Of a stretch of 64,000 bases of DNA, positions 33,638 through 42,570 are shown piece after piece. A program made the position numbers and the translations under genes. The notes under the pieces are model-generated. The model made no database searches. It was not told the DNA's origin and saw only the letters and a list, made by a program, of their open reading frames with translations. Origin of the DNA: Bacteroidota bacterium (GTDB lineage: Bacteria > Bacteroidota > Rhodothermia > Rhodothermales > UBA10348); assembly GCA_029262855.1 (NCBI GenBank), contig JAJCYP010000115.1:1-64000 (forward strand), in the 5' to 3' direction. How positions within the stretch are numbered: the first letter of the stretch is position 1; the number at the start of each line of letters is the position of its first letter.

Positions 33638-35392
33638 ATGCAAAAACTCCCGCTTCTCGCCCTCTGTGGCCTGACCGCGCTGCCTTTGGCGGCACAAGCC
33701 CAGGATGGACTCGAAACCGTCCCCGATCTCGATGCCCTCGTCGCCTTCGATCAGGGTCAGAGCGACTTCCGCGTGACGGTGGAGCGCTATCGAGCGGACC
33801 GGTCGGCACTCCTCCGGCGCTATGACGTGCCACTCTCGGCGGCCCGTCGGGACCGGCTCCGGACGTTTTATGGCGAGTGGCTCGCGGCGCTTGAGGCCTC
33901 AGATTTCGATGCGCTGAACCACGAGGGTCAGGTGGACTATGTCCTGTTGCGAAACAGGCTGGAGTTCAACCTCGAGATGCTTCGCCAGGAGGAAGCCATG
34001 CGGCGCATCATGACGCCGCTCATGCCCTTCGCCATTGAGCTCGAGCAGCTTCAGATTGACCGGCGCGACCGGATCGGCGTGGATGCCCGGCAAGTAGCGG
34101 GACAGCTGGACCGAATCGCCTCAGAGATCGAGGCGCTGAGTCTCCAGTTTGCGACGGGCGATGAGGGCCTGCCCGAGACGAAGTCGGTCGACGCCGAGCG
34201 GGCCGCGAGTCATCTGGAAACCCTCTCTCGAATCCTGGGCGGCTGGTACGGCTACCACAACGGGTATGACCCCCAGTTCACGTGGTGGGTCGCCAGGCCC
34301 TACGAGCGACTCGGCGAGGCCCTTCGCGGCCACATTGCTGCGATTCGCGATCGATTCGTCGGTGGCACCGACGGACCCGTGATCGGAGACCCCATCGGAG
34401 AGGATGGACTCCGCGCCCATCTGGCCCATGAGATGATTCCGTACTCCGCCCGCGAGTTGATCGCCATCGCGGAGGCCGAGTTCGCCTGGATGGAGGAGGC
34501 GCTCGTGAAAGCATCGCGCGAAATGGGGTTTGAAGACGATTGGCGGGCCGCGCAGGAGGCCGTTAAGAATCTCGCGGTCGAGCCGGGTGAGAAGCCGGGT
34601 GTCGTGCTCGATCTCGAGCGCCAGTCCATCGACTTCATCGAGGCCCGCGATTGGATCACGCTGCCGCCGATGGCCGGCGAGGTATGGCGCATGGAAATGA
34701 TGTCACCGGAGCGGCAGCGAATTGCGCCCTTCTTCCTCGGCGGGGAGGTCATCCAGATTTCGTATCCGACGGACGAGATGACCCATCAGGAAAAACTCAT
34801 GAGCATGCGGGGCAACAATCCGCACTTCAACCGGGCCACGGTGCATCACGAACTCATCCCCGGACATCACCTGCAGGGATTCATGACGTCGCGCTTCAAC
34901 GAACACCGCGGCATGTTCTCCACCCCGTTCTGGGGCGAAGGCTGGGCGCTGTACTGGGAGATGGTCCTTTGGGATGCCGGCTTTCCGCGCGGTCCGGAGG
35001 ACGAGATCGGGATGCTGTTCTGGCGGATGCACCGGGCCGCCCGAATCATCTTCTCCCTCAAGTTTCACCTGGAAGAGATGTCGCCGCAGGAGGCGGTGGA
35101 TTTCCTGGTGGATCGGGTCGGCCACGAACGGGCGAACGCGGAGGCCGAGGTACGCCGATCGTTCGCCGGCAATTACTCGCCGTTGTATCAGGTGGCCTAC
35201 ATGATGGGCGGCATCCAGTTCAGGGCGCTGTACGCCGAACTGGTGGACTCCGGCCGAATGACAGCGCGCGAATACCACGACGCCGTCATGAAGGGCGGCC
35301 GGATGCCGGTCGAAATGGTGCGGGCGCGGCTGACCGGACAGGCCCTGACGCGCGACTACACTTCGAACTGGATGTTTGCGGGAGAGCGCTAG
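33638..35392 (+). CDS. DUF885 family exported metallohydrolase
   Basis: A 584-residue protein with a signal peptide (residues 1-22, ending AQAQ) and the DUF885 domain. The putative zinc site is HHELIPGHHLQ, a HExxx(G)HH arrangement, with a downstream EGWALYWE Glu. Members are predicted metallopeptidases of mostly unknown substrate. The N-terminal 250 residues are helical and charged. It is co-directional with the D-aminoacylase-like gene, 14 bp apart, and ends convergently with a sugar dehydrogenase. A peptidase or ester hydrolase outside the cytoplasm is the likely role. Confidence 0.87.
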   Translation: MQKLPLLALCGLTALPLAAQAQDGLETVPDLDALVAFDQGQSDFRVTVERYRADRSALLRRYDVPLSAARRDRLRTFYGEWLAALEASDFDALNHEGQVDYVLLRNRLEFNLEMLRQEEAMRRIMTPLMPFAIELEQLQIDRRDRIGVDARQVAGQLDRIASEIEALSLQFATGDEGLPETKSVDAERAASHLETLSRILGGWYGYHNGYDPQFTWWVARPYERLGEALRGHIAAIRDRFVGGTDGPVIGDPIGEDGLRAHLAHEMIPYSARELIAIAEAEFAWMEEALVKASREMGFEDDWRAAQEAVKNLAVEPGEKPGVVLDLERQSIDFIEARDWITLPPMAGEVWRMEMMSPERQRIAPFFLGGEVIQISYPTDEMTHQEKLMSMRGNNPHFNRATVHHELIPGHHLQGFMTSRFNEHRGMFSTPFWGEGWALYWEMVLWDAGFPRGPEDEIGMLFWRMHRAARIIFSLKFHLEEMSPQEAVDFLVDRVGHERANAEAEVRRSFAGNYSPLYQVAYMMGGIQFRALYAELVDSGRMTAREYHDAVMKGGRMPVEMVRARLTGQALTRDYTSNWMFAGER

Positions 35393-35420
35393 GCCACGGC
35401 CCTCGCGGTCCGAGGTGGCC
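35392..35420. terminator. Hairpin between convergent genes
   Basis: The short gap between the DUF885 and sugar dehydrogenase stops carries nested inverted repeats: GGCCA/TGGCC outside (35392-35396, 35416-35420) and CCTCG/CGAGG inside (35401-35405, 35411-35415). There is no T run, so terminator function in either direction is only likely. Confidence 0.4.
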
Positions 35421-35427
35421 AGACCGG

Positions 35428-36579
35428 CTAATTCGTACCCGTCACCGGATCCATCCGAAGAATCGACTTGCCGCCGGCGGCATCGATCGCGATGTAAATG
35501 TGCCCATCAGGCCCCTGGCGAATGTCCCGAACCCGGCCAATGCCCTTGACCAGGGTCTCTTCCAGATCCACGGACTGGCCATCCAGTTCGAGCCTGGCTA
35601 TCTGGGCTCCCGCCAACCCGCCAACAAACGCGCTGCCCTTCCACTCCGGGAAGACATCGCCGCTGTAGATAAGCAGTCCGGATGTCGCGATTGAGGGGAC
35701 CCAGAAGTGCTTCGGCTGCTCCATCCCGTCGCGATGGGTGCCCTCGTGAATGACAGTCCCGCTGCGGTAATTGACGCCGTAACCAATGACGGGCCATCCG
35801 TAGTTCTTGCCGGGTTCAATCAGATTGAATTCGTCGCCGCCCTGAGGACCGTGCTCATTGGCCCAGAGGTCTCCTGTCTCCGGATGGAAGGCCAGACCTT
35901 GTGGATTGCGATGACCGTATGACCAGATGGACGGCTGCACGCCGGCGGTGCCCACGAACGGGTTGTCCGTCGGAATCCGTCCATCGTCGTGGATGCGGTT
36001 GATGGTCCCGTGGTGGTTGGACCGATCCTGCGCGGGATGCGTCTCCAGATTGCCCGATGGCGGCGCCTGCCGATCGCCGACCGTGATGAAGAGGTATCCG
36101 TTGCCGTCGAAGGCCAGGCGACTGCCATAGTGGCCTCGGCCCTCGGACACGGCCTCGAAGATTTCCTCCACACCGGTCAGGGCGCCATTCTCGTACCGAC
36201 CACGGATCACGGCCGTCGTCGAAGCCGTCCCACCCTGAGGTTTGGAATAGCTGATGTAGAGCATCCGGTTCGTGGCAAAGTCCGGATGTGGGACGACATC
36301 AAGCAGACCGCCCTGGCCCCGCGCATGCACGTCCGGAAGTCCCGTGACAGCCGAATCCTGAAGGCGGCCGTTCTTGATGACCCGGAGGCGTCCCGGCCTC
36401 TCGCTCACCAACATCTCGCCGCCCGGCAGAAACGCGATGGACCACGCGTTCTCAAGGCCTTCGGCGATTGTGGTGACCTCAAAGTCGTAGTCGGCCGATT
36501 TGTACTGTCCACAGGCTGTGGTGGTCAGCACGGCCAGAGACAGCGCGGTGAGGATCAATGTTGGAAAGAGTCTGGGCAT
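35428..36579 (-). CDS. PQQ-type aldose sugar dehydrogenase (YliI/GDH-B-like)
   Basis: A 383-residue six-bladed beta-propeller protein of the soluble glucose/sorbosone dehydrogenase family, which oxidises aldoses in the periplasm with pyrroloquinoline quinone. The N-terminus has a signal with possible lipobox (LAVLTTTACGQ). Family blocks are AWSIAFLPGGEMLVSERPGRLR, GQGGLLDVVPHP, the SYGHRNPQGLAFHPETGDLWANEHGPQGGDE run with the catalytic His region, and NYGWPVIGYGVNY. No PQQ biosynthesis genes are in the window, so the cofactor must come from elsewhere, and some relatives may not use PQQ. The gene is convergent with DUF885 and lies downstream of the MATE gene. Confidence 0.87.
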   Translation of the reverse strand: MPRLFPTLILTALSLAVLTTTACGQYKSADYDFEVTTIAEGLENAWSIAFLPGGEMLVSERPGRLRVIKNGRLQDSAVTGLPDVHARGQGGLLDVVPHPDFATNRMLYISYSKPQGGTASTTAVIRGRYENGALTGVEEIFEAVSEGRGHYGSRLAFDGNGYLFITVGDRQAPPSGNLETHPAQDRSNHHGTINRIHDDGRIPTDNPFVGTAGVQPSIWSYGHRNPQGLAFHPETGDLWANEHGPQGGDEFNLIEPGKNYGWPVIGYGVNYRSGTVIHEGTHRDGMEQPKHFWVPSIATSGLLIYSGDVFPEWKGSAFVGGLAGAQIARLELDGQSVDLEETLVKGIGRVRDIRQGPDGHIYIAIDAAGGKSILRMDPVTGTN

Positions 36580-36651
36580 GGCGGCGGAAGAGATTGGTGT
36601 CGGGCGACAGTTAATGGCGACGGCGACCGCTGGTTTCCGTCGGCGGCGGCA

Positions 36652-38064
36652 TCAAACCACCTTGCGCTTCCAGATGCCCTTCCGAAACAGGACCACGCCG
36701 ATGATCGCCAGCACGACTTGCGCAATGCCGATCACGATGAACACGCCGGTTGGCCCCATCCCCAGCGGTATGGCCATGTACCAGGCGAGGGGAATCTGAA
36801 TGATCCAGTAGGCGCCGAGATTGATCCAGGTCGGGGTGGTCGTGTCCCCGGCGCCGTTGAAGGCCTGCACCGTGATCATGCCCACAGCCCAGATCGGGAA
36901 GGACAGGGCCATGATCCAGAGGGCGCGCGAGCCTATTCGAATCACCTCGGGATCGCTGCTAAAGAGCTCCATGATCGGCTTGTTCGCGACGATGATCAGC
37001 AGACCGAGCAGGCCGAGAAAGACGGCATCGACCACGACGCAGATCCAGACGGACCGCTCTGCCCGGTCCGGCTTGAGCGCACCCAGGTTCTGGCCCACCA
37101 TGGTAGCGGCCGCGTTGGAGACACCCCAGGAGGGCAGGAGGGCGAAGACTATCACACGAATACCAATCGTGTAGCCGGCGAGCGCCTCGCTGCCGAATTC
37201 CGCCATGATCCGCATCAAGGCCATCCAGGAGGCCGTGCCTACGAGGTACTGGAGCATCCCCGGGCCCGAAATCCGGAGCAGCCGGGCGATGAGAGCCCGG
37301 TCGATGCCGAAGTGACGCAGCGCGAGCTTCAGATTGCCGGTACCACCGAACAGAATCTTCAGCTGATAGGCTACGCCCACGCTGCGGCCAATGGCCGTGG
37401 CCACCGCTGCACCGGTCGCACCCATCGCCGGAACCGGACCCAGACCAAATATGAAAATGGGGTCCAGCGCGATGTTGAGCAGGTTCGCCATCCAGAGCGC
37501 ACGCATGGCGGATGCCGCATCCCCGGCGCCCCTGAAGATGGAGTTGATCAGGAAGAGTAGAATGATGGTGATGTTCGACCCGAACAGGACGGCCGTGTAC
37601 CCGGTCCCGATCTCGATTACGGAAGCGGACGCGCCCATGAGGGCCAGGAGCTCGGGAGCGTACCAGGCGCCCGCAATGCCAATCGGTATCGATACCGCCA
37701 CCGAGGCCAGGATCGCCTGGGCGGCGGAGTGCGCCGCGCCTTCGTGGTCCTTCTCGCCCATGCGCCGCGCGACCACGGCCGCAGCGGCCATGGCCAGTCC
37801 CAGCCCAATCGCGAACACCAGGATGATCAGGGAGGCCGAGAGCCCGACTCCGGCCACGGCATCCGCACCGAGCCTGCCGACGAAGTAGATGTCCGCCACC
37901 TCGAAGACGGACTGCATGAGCATCTCCAGGACCATCGGAACGGCGAGGACCAGGATGGCGCGACCGATTGAACCGGTGGTGTAGTCGCGACGACTCCCTC
38001 GAATGGAATCGCGGATGTCAGACCAGAGGGACGCCTCAACGGAGGCGGGAGACAATTCAGACAT
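36652..38064 (-). CDS. MATE family efflux transporter
   Basis: A 470-residue inner-membrane antiporter with 12 transmembrane helices in two MatE repeats. The first repeat starts IGRAILVLAVPMVLEMLMQSVFEVADIYFVGRLG, and the LGADAVAGVGLSASL segment is typical. MATE proteins expel cationic drugs or metabolites in exchange for Na+ or H+. The soluble N-terminal 30 residues are charged. It is transcribed away from the nuoJ block and toward the sugar dehydrogenase, 72 bp away. The substrate is unknown. Confidence 0.9.
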   Translation of the reverse strand: MSELSPASVEASLWSDIRDSIRGSRRDYTTGSIGRAILVLAVPMVLEMLMQSVFEVADIYFVGRLGADAVAGVGLSASLIILVFAIGLGLAMAAAAVVARRMGEKDHEGAAHSAAQAILASVAVSIPIGIAGAWYAPELLALMGASASVIEIGTGYTAVLFGSNITIILLFLINSIFRGAGDAASAMRALWMANLLNIALDPIFIFGLGPVPAMGATGAAVATAIGRSVGVAYQLKILFGGTGNLKLALRHFGIDRALIARLLRISGPGMLQYLVGTASWMALMRIMAEFGSEALAGYTIGIRVIVFALLPSWGVSNAAATMVGQNLGALKPDRAERSVWICVVVDAVFLGLLGLLIIVANKPIMELFSSDPEVIRIGSRALWIMALSFPIWAVGMITVQAFNGAGDTTTPTWINLGAYWIIQIPLAWYMAIPLGMGPTGVFIVIGIAQVVLAIIGVVLFRKGIWKRKVV

Positions 38065-38444
38065 GGATCAGGAGCCGGAAGGGGAGCGAAGAAAACACAA
38101 AGCGCTCGACCCATCCGGGGAGCGCATCAGGCGACGGGTTGGGCGTCGGTATGCGGCTTCGTCATAAGTCCTGACCGTTGATCTTTGTGGGTTCCGGGCG
38201 ATTCGGGCCGTGTTTCCTACGGCCGCTCATCGAAAGGGATACAGGTCAAGTGTACGTTCTACCCAGGAGACCGCGCAAATCGCCGTTTTCAGGGCGTTTT
38301 GGGGCGTTCTCTTTATGCGATCTTTTCTTGCCGGGGGAAACGTGCGTACCTAATTTCGACCTGCTTCCCGGATTGTCGGCGCCGTTCTATTTGACCCTCC
38401 GGACCCGGCCGCGCCTTCCACTGCATCATCCACACCTCCCTTCA
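38065..38444. other. Non-coding region between MATE and nuoJ genes
   Basis: About 380 bp between divergent genes. The nuoJ frame is open back to 38178, but the added 89 residues are basic, Pro- and Cys-rich and unlike NuoJ, so they are treated as non-coding. The region should carry both promoters, but no convincing hexamer pair was identified. No repeat, tRNA or riboswitch is recognised. Confidence 0.5.
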
Positions 38445-38954
38445 ATGATCGGGCCGATCCTTTTCTCTGTGTTCGCCGTCGCTGCTATTGCCGGCGCACT
38501 GGGAATGCTGATTTCCAAGAACCCGGTATCGAGCGCCCTGTGGCTGATCATGACGCTCTTTTGCGTCGCCGGACTGTACCTGACCCTGAATGCCACGTTC
38601 ATCGCGGTCGTACAGGTGCTGGTTTATGCCGGAGCCATCATGGTGCTCTTTCTGTTCGTCATCATGCTGCTCAACCTGGCCGAGTTGCCAAAGCTCAACG
38701 CCGGTGACGGCAAGCGATTCCTGGGCTATGTAGGTGCAACCGGCGTGTTCGCAGCCCTCATGATTGCCACATCCAGCGCCTTGGGGGTTCTCCCCGAGCC
38801 GGTCAGCGTTCAGGTGGCCGCCGACACGGGATCCGCCGTGAATCTGGCCACGCTGCTATTTACCAGGTATGCCCTCCCTCTGGAAGTCATAGGCATTTTG
38901 CTGCTGGTTGCCACGATTGGTGCCGTCATGCTCGCCAAACGACGCTTCGTCTAG
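38445..38954 (+). CDS. nuoJ: NADH-quinone oxidoreductase subunit J
   Basis: A 169-residue membrane subunit of respiratory complex I with five transmembrane helices. It starts at MIGPILFSVF, which matches the normal NuoJ N-terminus. The conserved NPVSSALWLIMTLFCVAGLYLTLNATFIAVVQVLVYAGAIMVLFLFVIMLL block, containing the pi-bulge helix 3, is present in full. It is followed after three bases by nuoK. No Shine-Dalgarno sequence is obvious, which is common in Bacteroidota. The nuoA-I genes do not precede it here. Confidence 0.93.
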   Translation: MIGPILFSVFAVAAIAGALGMLISKNPVSSALWLIMTLFCVAGLYLTLNATFIAVVQVLVYAGAIMVLFLFVIMLLNLAELPKLNAGDGKRFLGYVGATGVFAALMIATSSALGVLPEPVSVQVAADTGSAVNLATLLFTRYALPLEVIGILLLVATIGAVMLAKRRFV

Positions 38955-38957
38955 TCC

Positions 38958-39263
38958 ATGGAAATCACCATCAACTGGTACCTCTCGCTGAGCGCGATTC
39001 TGTTCGTGATCGGCGTCCTGGGGGTCCTGTTCCGGCGCAACGTGATCGTCATCCTCATGTCGATCGAGTTGATGCTCAACGCCGTCAACCTGACACTCGT
39101 CACCTTCAGCCAGTCCTTGGGCGATGCGGCCGGGCAGATCCTGGTCTTCTTCGTGATGGCAGTCGCCGCGGCCGAGGCCGCTGTGGGACTGGCCATCGTC
39201 ATTGCCATCTTCCGCAACAAGCTGACGGTGGACGTGACCCAGATCAATCTCTTCAGATACTAA
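38958..39263 (+). CDS. nuoK: NADH-quinone oxidoreductase subunit K
   Basis: A 101-residue, three-helix subunit of complex I. The buried Glu residues of helices 2 and 3 that take part in proton pumping are visible in [13 protein letters not shown] and in [14 protein letters not shown]. Length and topology are canonical. It is packed between nuoJ (3 bp) and nuoL (15 bp). Confidence 0.94.
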   Translation: MEITINWYLSLSAILFVIGVLGVLFRRNVIVILMSIELMLNAVNLTLVTFSQSLGDAAGQILVFFVMAVAAAEAAVGLAIVIAIFRNKLTVDVTQINLFRY

Positions 39264-39278
39264 GAGGCCGTTCGCCCC

Positions 39279-41261
39279 ATGGAAGTTGATCTCGCAGTCC
39301 GATTGATGATTCTGCTGCCGCTCGCCGGCGCCGCCATCAATGGACTCCTCCCCCTTTTCCTTCCGAATCTCCGGAAGAACGAGCGTCTCATCGCGGCAAT
39401 CGGAACGGCCGCGGTCGCGATACCCTTCGGGATCGCCCTGTCGCTTTTCGTGGCGGACGCGGGCGGTATCGCCACGTGGTTCACCTGGATGGCCGCCGGA
39501 GACTTTTCGGTTGACTTCGCCTACCGAGTCGATCACCTGTCGCTGTTGATGACGCTGGTCGTCACGGGTGTCGGGAGTCTGATCCACCTGTACTCGGCCG
39601 GCTACATGCACCGCGACCCGGGTTACTGGCGGTTCTTCGCCTACCTGAACCTGTTCATCTTCGCGATGCTGAACCTGGTTCTGGGTGACAACCTGCTGGT
39701 GCTGTTCCTGGGCTGGGAAGGTGTGGGACTCTGCTCCTACCTGCTGATCGGATTCTGGTACACGGATCTGAAGAACTCGGCCGCCGCCAGCAAGGCGTTC
39801 ATCATGAACCGGGTCGGAGACTTTGCCTTCCTGATGGCGATGTTCATCTTCGTCAAGGAGCTCGGCGCCATCGACTTCGACACGCTGCTCACGCAGGGAC
39901 CGGGCATGGATCCGACCATGCTCAACTGGGCCGTCCTGCTGATGTTTATCGGCGCCACGGGCAAGAGCGCGCAGATTCCCCTGTTCACGTGGCTGCCCGA
40001 TGCCATGGCCGGGCCGACTCCGGTTTCGGCACTGATCCACGCCGCCACAATGGTCACGAGTGGGCTCTACCTGCTGGCCCGGATGTCACCGGTCGTGCTG
40101 CAGGCCCCGGACATCATGATGGTGATCACGGTGGTGGGTGCCCTGACGGCGATTGTGGCCGCGACCATCGCCATCACGCAGAACGACATCAAGAAGGTGC
40201 TGGCCTATTCGACCGTGTCCCAACTGGGTTACATGTTCGTCGCCGCCGGCGTGGGCGCGTTCTTCGTGGCCATCTTCCACGTGATGACGCACGCCTTCTT
40301 CAAGGGCTGCCTCTTCCTGGGCTCAGGGTCAGTCATCCACTCCATGCACCATGTGGAGCACGAACTGGAGCACGACGGACACGGGCATCATCTGGATCCC
40401 CAGGACATGCGCACCATGGGCGGCCTGAAGCGGTTCATGCCGACCACGCGGTGGACGTTCCTGGCTTCCACACTGGCCATTGCGGGCATTCCCCTTCTGG
40501 CAGGCTTCTTCTCGAAGGACGAGATCCTGTTCAAGGCGTTCGAGGCCGGCTTCAATGGCGTTCCGACCGCGTGGTTTGCCTGGGGCGTTGGCATCGTGAC
40601 CGCGCTCCTGACGGCTGTCTACATGATGCGCTGCTACGTGCTGACCTTCGAGGGCGAGCCGCGCTGGCCGCACGCCGAGACGATCAAGCCGCACGAGAGC
40701 CCCTGGACGATGACCGTCCCTCTCCAAGTGCTTGCCGTCCTTTCCATTTTCGCCGGCTTCCTCGGCATCCCCGCTGTCATCGCACACGGGGACCTGAACT
40801 GGATTCACCACTACCTGGGTGCGGACTACGGTGGCCCCGTTGCGGAAGCGCACTTCGAGGGCCACGTCACTCTCGCCATGGAGTGGGCGCTAATCATCCT
40901 GGGCGGCTCCATTGCGGTCATCGGTGTATTCCTGGCCCGCAGGTGGTACCTGGCCGATGGGCCCGCCTTCGACGCCAAGGTCGAAGCTCGTTTTGGTGGC
41001 CTCTACAAGCTGTGGCAGGGCAAGTACTTCGTAGACGAGGCCTACGAGCGGGCCATTGTCCGCCCTGTGGTCGGTGGGTCAGAAAAGGCCTTCGCTCCCT
41101 TCGACAAGTATTTCGTGGATGGGCTGGTCAACCTGGTTGGCTACCTGACGCGCGGCATCAGCTACCTGCTTCGCTACATGCAGAACGGAATCGTTCAGTC
41201 CTATGCTGTAGCGGTGGTATTCGGTGTTCTTCTCGTGGTTGGCCTTCTGCTATTCGGCTGA
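39279..41261 (+). CDS. nuoL: NADH-quinone oxidoreductase subunit L
   Basis: A 660-residue antiporter-like subunit with about 16 transmembrane helices, forming the distal proton channel and lateral helix of complex I. Clear motifs are [19 protein letters not shown], the [46 protein letters not shown] block with the key Lys and His residues, and [20 protein letters not shown] His-rich loop ([11 protein letters not shown]) lies near residue 365. The last codons read LLLFG, then TGA. The stop codon directly abuts, and seemingly belongs to, the inserted TnpB element, so the pre-insertion protein probably ended a few residues later. nuoM and nuoN do not follow. Confidence 0.94.
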   Translation: MEVDLAVRLMILLPLAGAAINGLLPLFLPNLRKNERLIAAIGTAAVAIPFGIALSLFVADAGGIATWFTWMAAGDFSVDFAYRVDHLSLLMTLVVTGVGSLIHLYSAGYMHRDPGYWRFFAYLNLFIFAMLNLVLGDNLLVLFLGWEGVGLCSYLLIGFWYTDLKNSAAASKAFIMNRVGDFAFLMAMFIFVKELGAIDFDTLLTQGPGMDPTMLNWAVLLMFIGATGKSAQIPLFTWLPDAMAGPTPVSALIHAATMVTSGLYLLARMSPVVLQAPDIMMVITVVGALTAIVAATIAITQNDIKKVLAYSTVSQLGYMFVAAGVGAFFVAIFHVMTHAFFKGCLFLGSGSVIHSMHHVEHELEHDGHGHHLDPQDMRTMGGLKRFMPTTRWTFLASTLAIAGIPLLAGFFSKDEILFKAFEAGFNGVPTAWFAWGVGIVTALLTAVYMMRCYVLTFEGEPRWPHAETIKPHESPWTMTVPLQVLAVLSIFAGFLGIPAVIAHGDLNWIHHYLGADYGGPVAEAHFEGHVTLAMEWALIILGGSIAVIGVFLARRWYLADGPAFDAKVEARFGGLYKLWQGKYFVDEAYERAIVRPVVGGSEKAFAPFDKYFVDGLVNLVGYLTRGISYLLRYMQNGIVQSYAVAVVFGVLLVVGLLLFG

Positions 41262-41420
41262 CACTCCCCGCACTGAAGCGCGAGGATTCTTCCTTCATCT
41301 CAAGCCGCCTTGCCAACCGTGGTTGACATCGGTCTTCCGCTCGATCCAGAAGCATTACACGGCGTGTCCCGCCGCAACACATTGATGGCCGCATTCACAT
41401 CACGATCATGCGCACTGCCG
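41262..41420 (-). ncRNA. Putative omega (reRNA) guide RNA of TnpB
   Basis: In IS605-type elements the 3' part of tnpB and the right end are processed into an RNA whose scaffold includes the right-end hairpin and whose guide reads into flanking DNA. The tnpB 3' end and the hairpin at 41266-41285 fit this layout. The guide would then start at about 41258 and run leftward into nuoL. The 5' limit given here is arbitrary. Confidence 0.35.
41266..41285. repeat. Right-end hairpin of the TnpB element
   Basis: CCCCGC at 41266-41271 pairs with GCGAGG at 41280-41285, with one G-T wobble on the minus strand. It lies five bases after the nuoL stop and shares its core with the left-end hairpin. Confidence 0.6.
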
Positions 41421-42415
41421 CAGGCAGGGCATTCCCATCTTCGGATGTGGAGGGGCAGTGATCCCGTCCGGTGGCCACAGTCGGAGCAATCCCGACTCGT
41501 GTACTGCGGAGCGACAAGGACCACCTCCTTGCCGTACCACGCGGCCTTGTACTGGAGCATGCGCACGAACTGCCCCCAACTCGCATCGCTGATCGCTTGT
41601 GCAAGCGTGTGGTTCTTGACCATGTTCGTGACCCGCAGGTCCTCGACCACGATGCGGTCATATCGCCGCACCAGTTCCGTCGAGCACTTGTCGAGCCAGT
41701 CCTTGCGGGCGTCTGCAATACGGGCATGGATCTTTGCCACCTTCACGCGCGCCTTCTGCCTGTTGGCCCCGCCCTTTTGCTTCCGTGACAGGGAGCGTTG
41801 GGCGCGTTTCAACGTGGCTTCCAGGTGCTTGAGGTGCCGAGGATTGCCGCTCTTGAATCCGTCGCTCGCGACGAAGATGTCATTCAGACCCAGGTCAATC
41901 CCTACCGCCTTGGCTGTCAGCGGCAGGGGCTTGGGGTTGAACGCAACGACGAACGAGGCGAAGTACCGGCCTGCCGTATCCCGCTCCACCGTAACAGTGG
42001 TGGGTTCAGACGGCAAGTCTCTCGACCAACGGATTCTAACAAGGCCAGGCACCTTGCCCAAGAACAGTCTGCCGTCCCGGAGGCTGAACGCACTCCGGGT
42101 GAACTCGGCAGACTGCCTGTCGTGCTTGCGCTTGAACGACGGGAATCCTGACCGCCTCTCTTTCAGGTTCTTGAAGGCCGTTTGCAGGTGGCGCAAGGAC
42201 TGCTGGACGGGGACGCATGACACCTCGTTCAGCCACGGCACCTCTTTCTTGTGTGCCGTGAGGCGACTGCTCGACTCGTGGTACGACATGGGCTCTTCCT
42301 TTCTCAAGGCGAGCGCCCAGTTGTACGCATACCGGGCGCAACCAAACGTCTGCGCCAGCGAGGTGCGCTGGTCAGCATTCGGATACAGGCGGTATTTGAA
42401 TCGTGCGGTTGCCAC
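41300..42415 (-). CDS. tnpB: IS605 OrfB-type RNA-guided nuclease TnpB
   Basis: A 371-residue TnpB with the full catalytic set. The N-terminal helix-turn-helix/OrfB domain starts at RFKYRLYPNADQR. RuvC-I Asp is in GIDLGLND, RuvC-II Glu in IVVEDLRVTNM, and RuvC-III Asp in DRDVNAAINVL. The zinc ribbon is CSDCG...CPACG. TnpB proteins are RNA-guided DNA nucleases that help their transposon persist, and are relatives of Cas12. Length is close to the roughly 400 of characterised members. The GTG start gives MATARFKYRLY; no better ATG is in frame. It is oriented opposite to nuoL and ends 38 bp from the nuoL stop. Confidence 0.93.
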   Translation of the reverse strand: MATARFKYRLYPNADQRTSLAQTFGCARYAYNWALALRKEEPMSYHESSSRLTAHKKEVPWLNEVSCVPVQQSLRHLQTAFKNLKERRSGFPSFKRKHDRQSAEFTRSAFSLRDGRLFLGKVPGLVRIRWSRDLPSEPTTVTVERDTAGRYFASFVVAFNPKPLPLTAKAVGIDLGLNDIFVASDGFKSGNPRHLKHLEATLKRAQRSLSRKQKGGANRQKARVKVAKIHARIADARKDWLDKCSTELVRRYDRIVVEDLRVTNMVKNHTLAQAISDASWGQFVRMLQYKAAWYGKEVVLVAPQYTSRDCSDCGHRTGSLPLHIRRWECPACGSAHDRDVNAAINVLRRDTPCNASGSSGRPMSTTVGKAA

Positions 42416-42570
42416 TCACACATACATATGCATCATGTGTAACCCTGTTCCCTTAATCACGCGGAGCGCGTTCCTCCCCGCACTAAAGCTGCGGGGTTTC
42501 CCGCTTGTAACCGGATGAATCCATGGGAAAGGACTGTTCGTGGTCCGGAAGCGCAACATCGACACCTGAG
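42416..42570. other. tnpB 5' leader, element left end and flank
   Basis: This gap contains the tnpB leader with an ACACAT/ATGTGT inverted repeat (about 42417-42440), the left-end hairpin and the putative TTAC target site at 42507-42510. About 60 bp of host DNA then precede the stop of the DUF5686 gene. No other gene is seen. Confidence 0.5.
42476..42496. repeat. Left-end hairpin of the TnpB element
   Basis: A perfect 7-bp stem, CCCCGCA (42476-42482) and TGCGGGG (42490-42496), with a 7-base loop CTAAAGC. It lies 61 bp upstream of the tnpB start. Confidence 0.65.

Larger units (their letters stand above)
41262..42506 (-). mobile_element. IS200/IS605-type element carrying tnpB only
   Basis: A TnpB gene flanked by related GC-rich hairpins. 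At the left end (tnpB 5' side, minus-strand reading) the stem CCCCGCA/TGCGGGG is at 42476-42496; at the right end a similar hairpin is at 41266-41285. Both share the GCTT(T/C)AGTGCGGGGAG core. The left hairpin is preceded on the minus strand by TTAC (42507-42510), a known target tetranucleotide of IS608-type elements. No TnpA transposase is present, so mobilisation would need one in trans. Ends were placed by eye; the right boundary is uncertain by a few bases around 41259-41262. Confidence 0.6.

Noticed and set aside
35989..37560. A 523-codon plus-strand frame opposite the sugar dehydrogenase and MATE genes
   Set aside because: It is rich in His, Arg and Gly with no domain signal, and both minus-strand genes are unmistakable.
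38178..38444. N-terminal extension of NuoJ by 89 residues
   Set aside because: The extension is Arg-, Pro- and Cys-rich and absent from the family; MIGPILFSVF is the normal start.
38856..41326. Long frames on both strands within nuoL
   Set aside because: nuoL is a full-length, well-conserved subunit; the other frames are low-complexity shadows.
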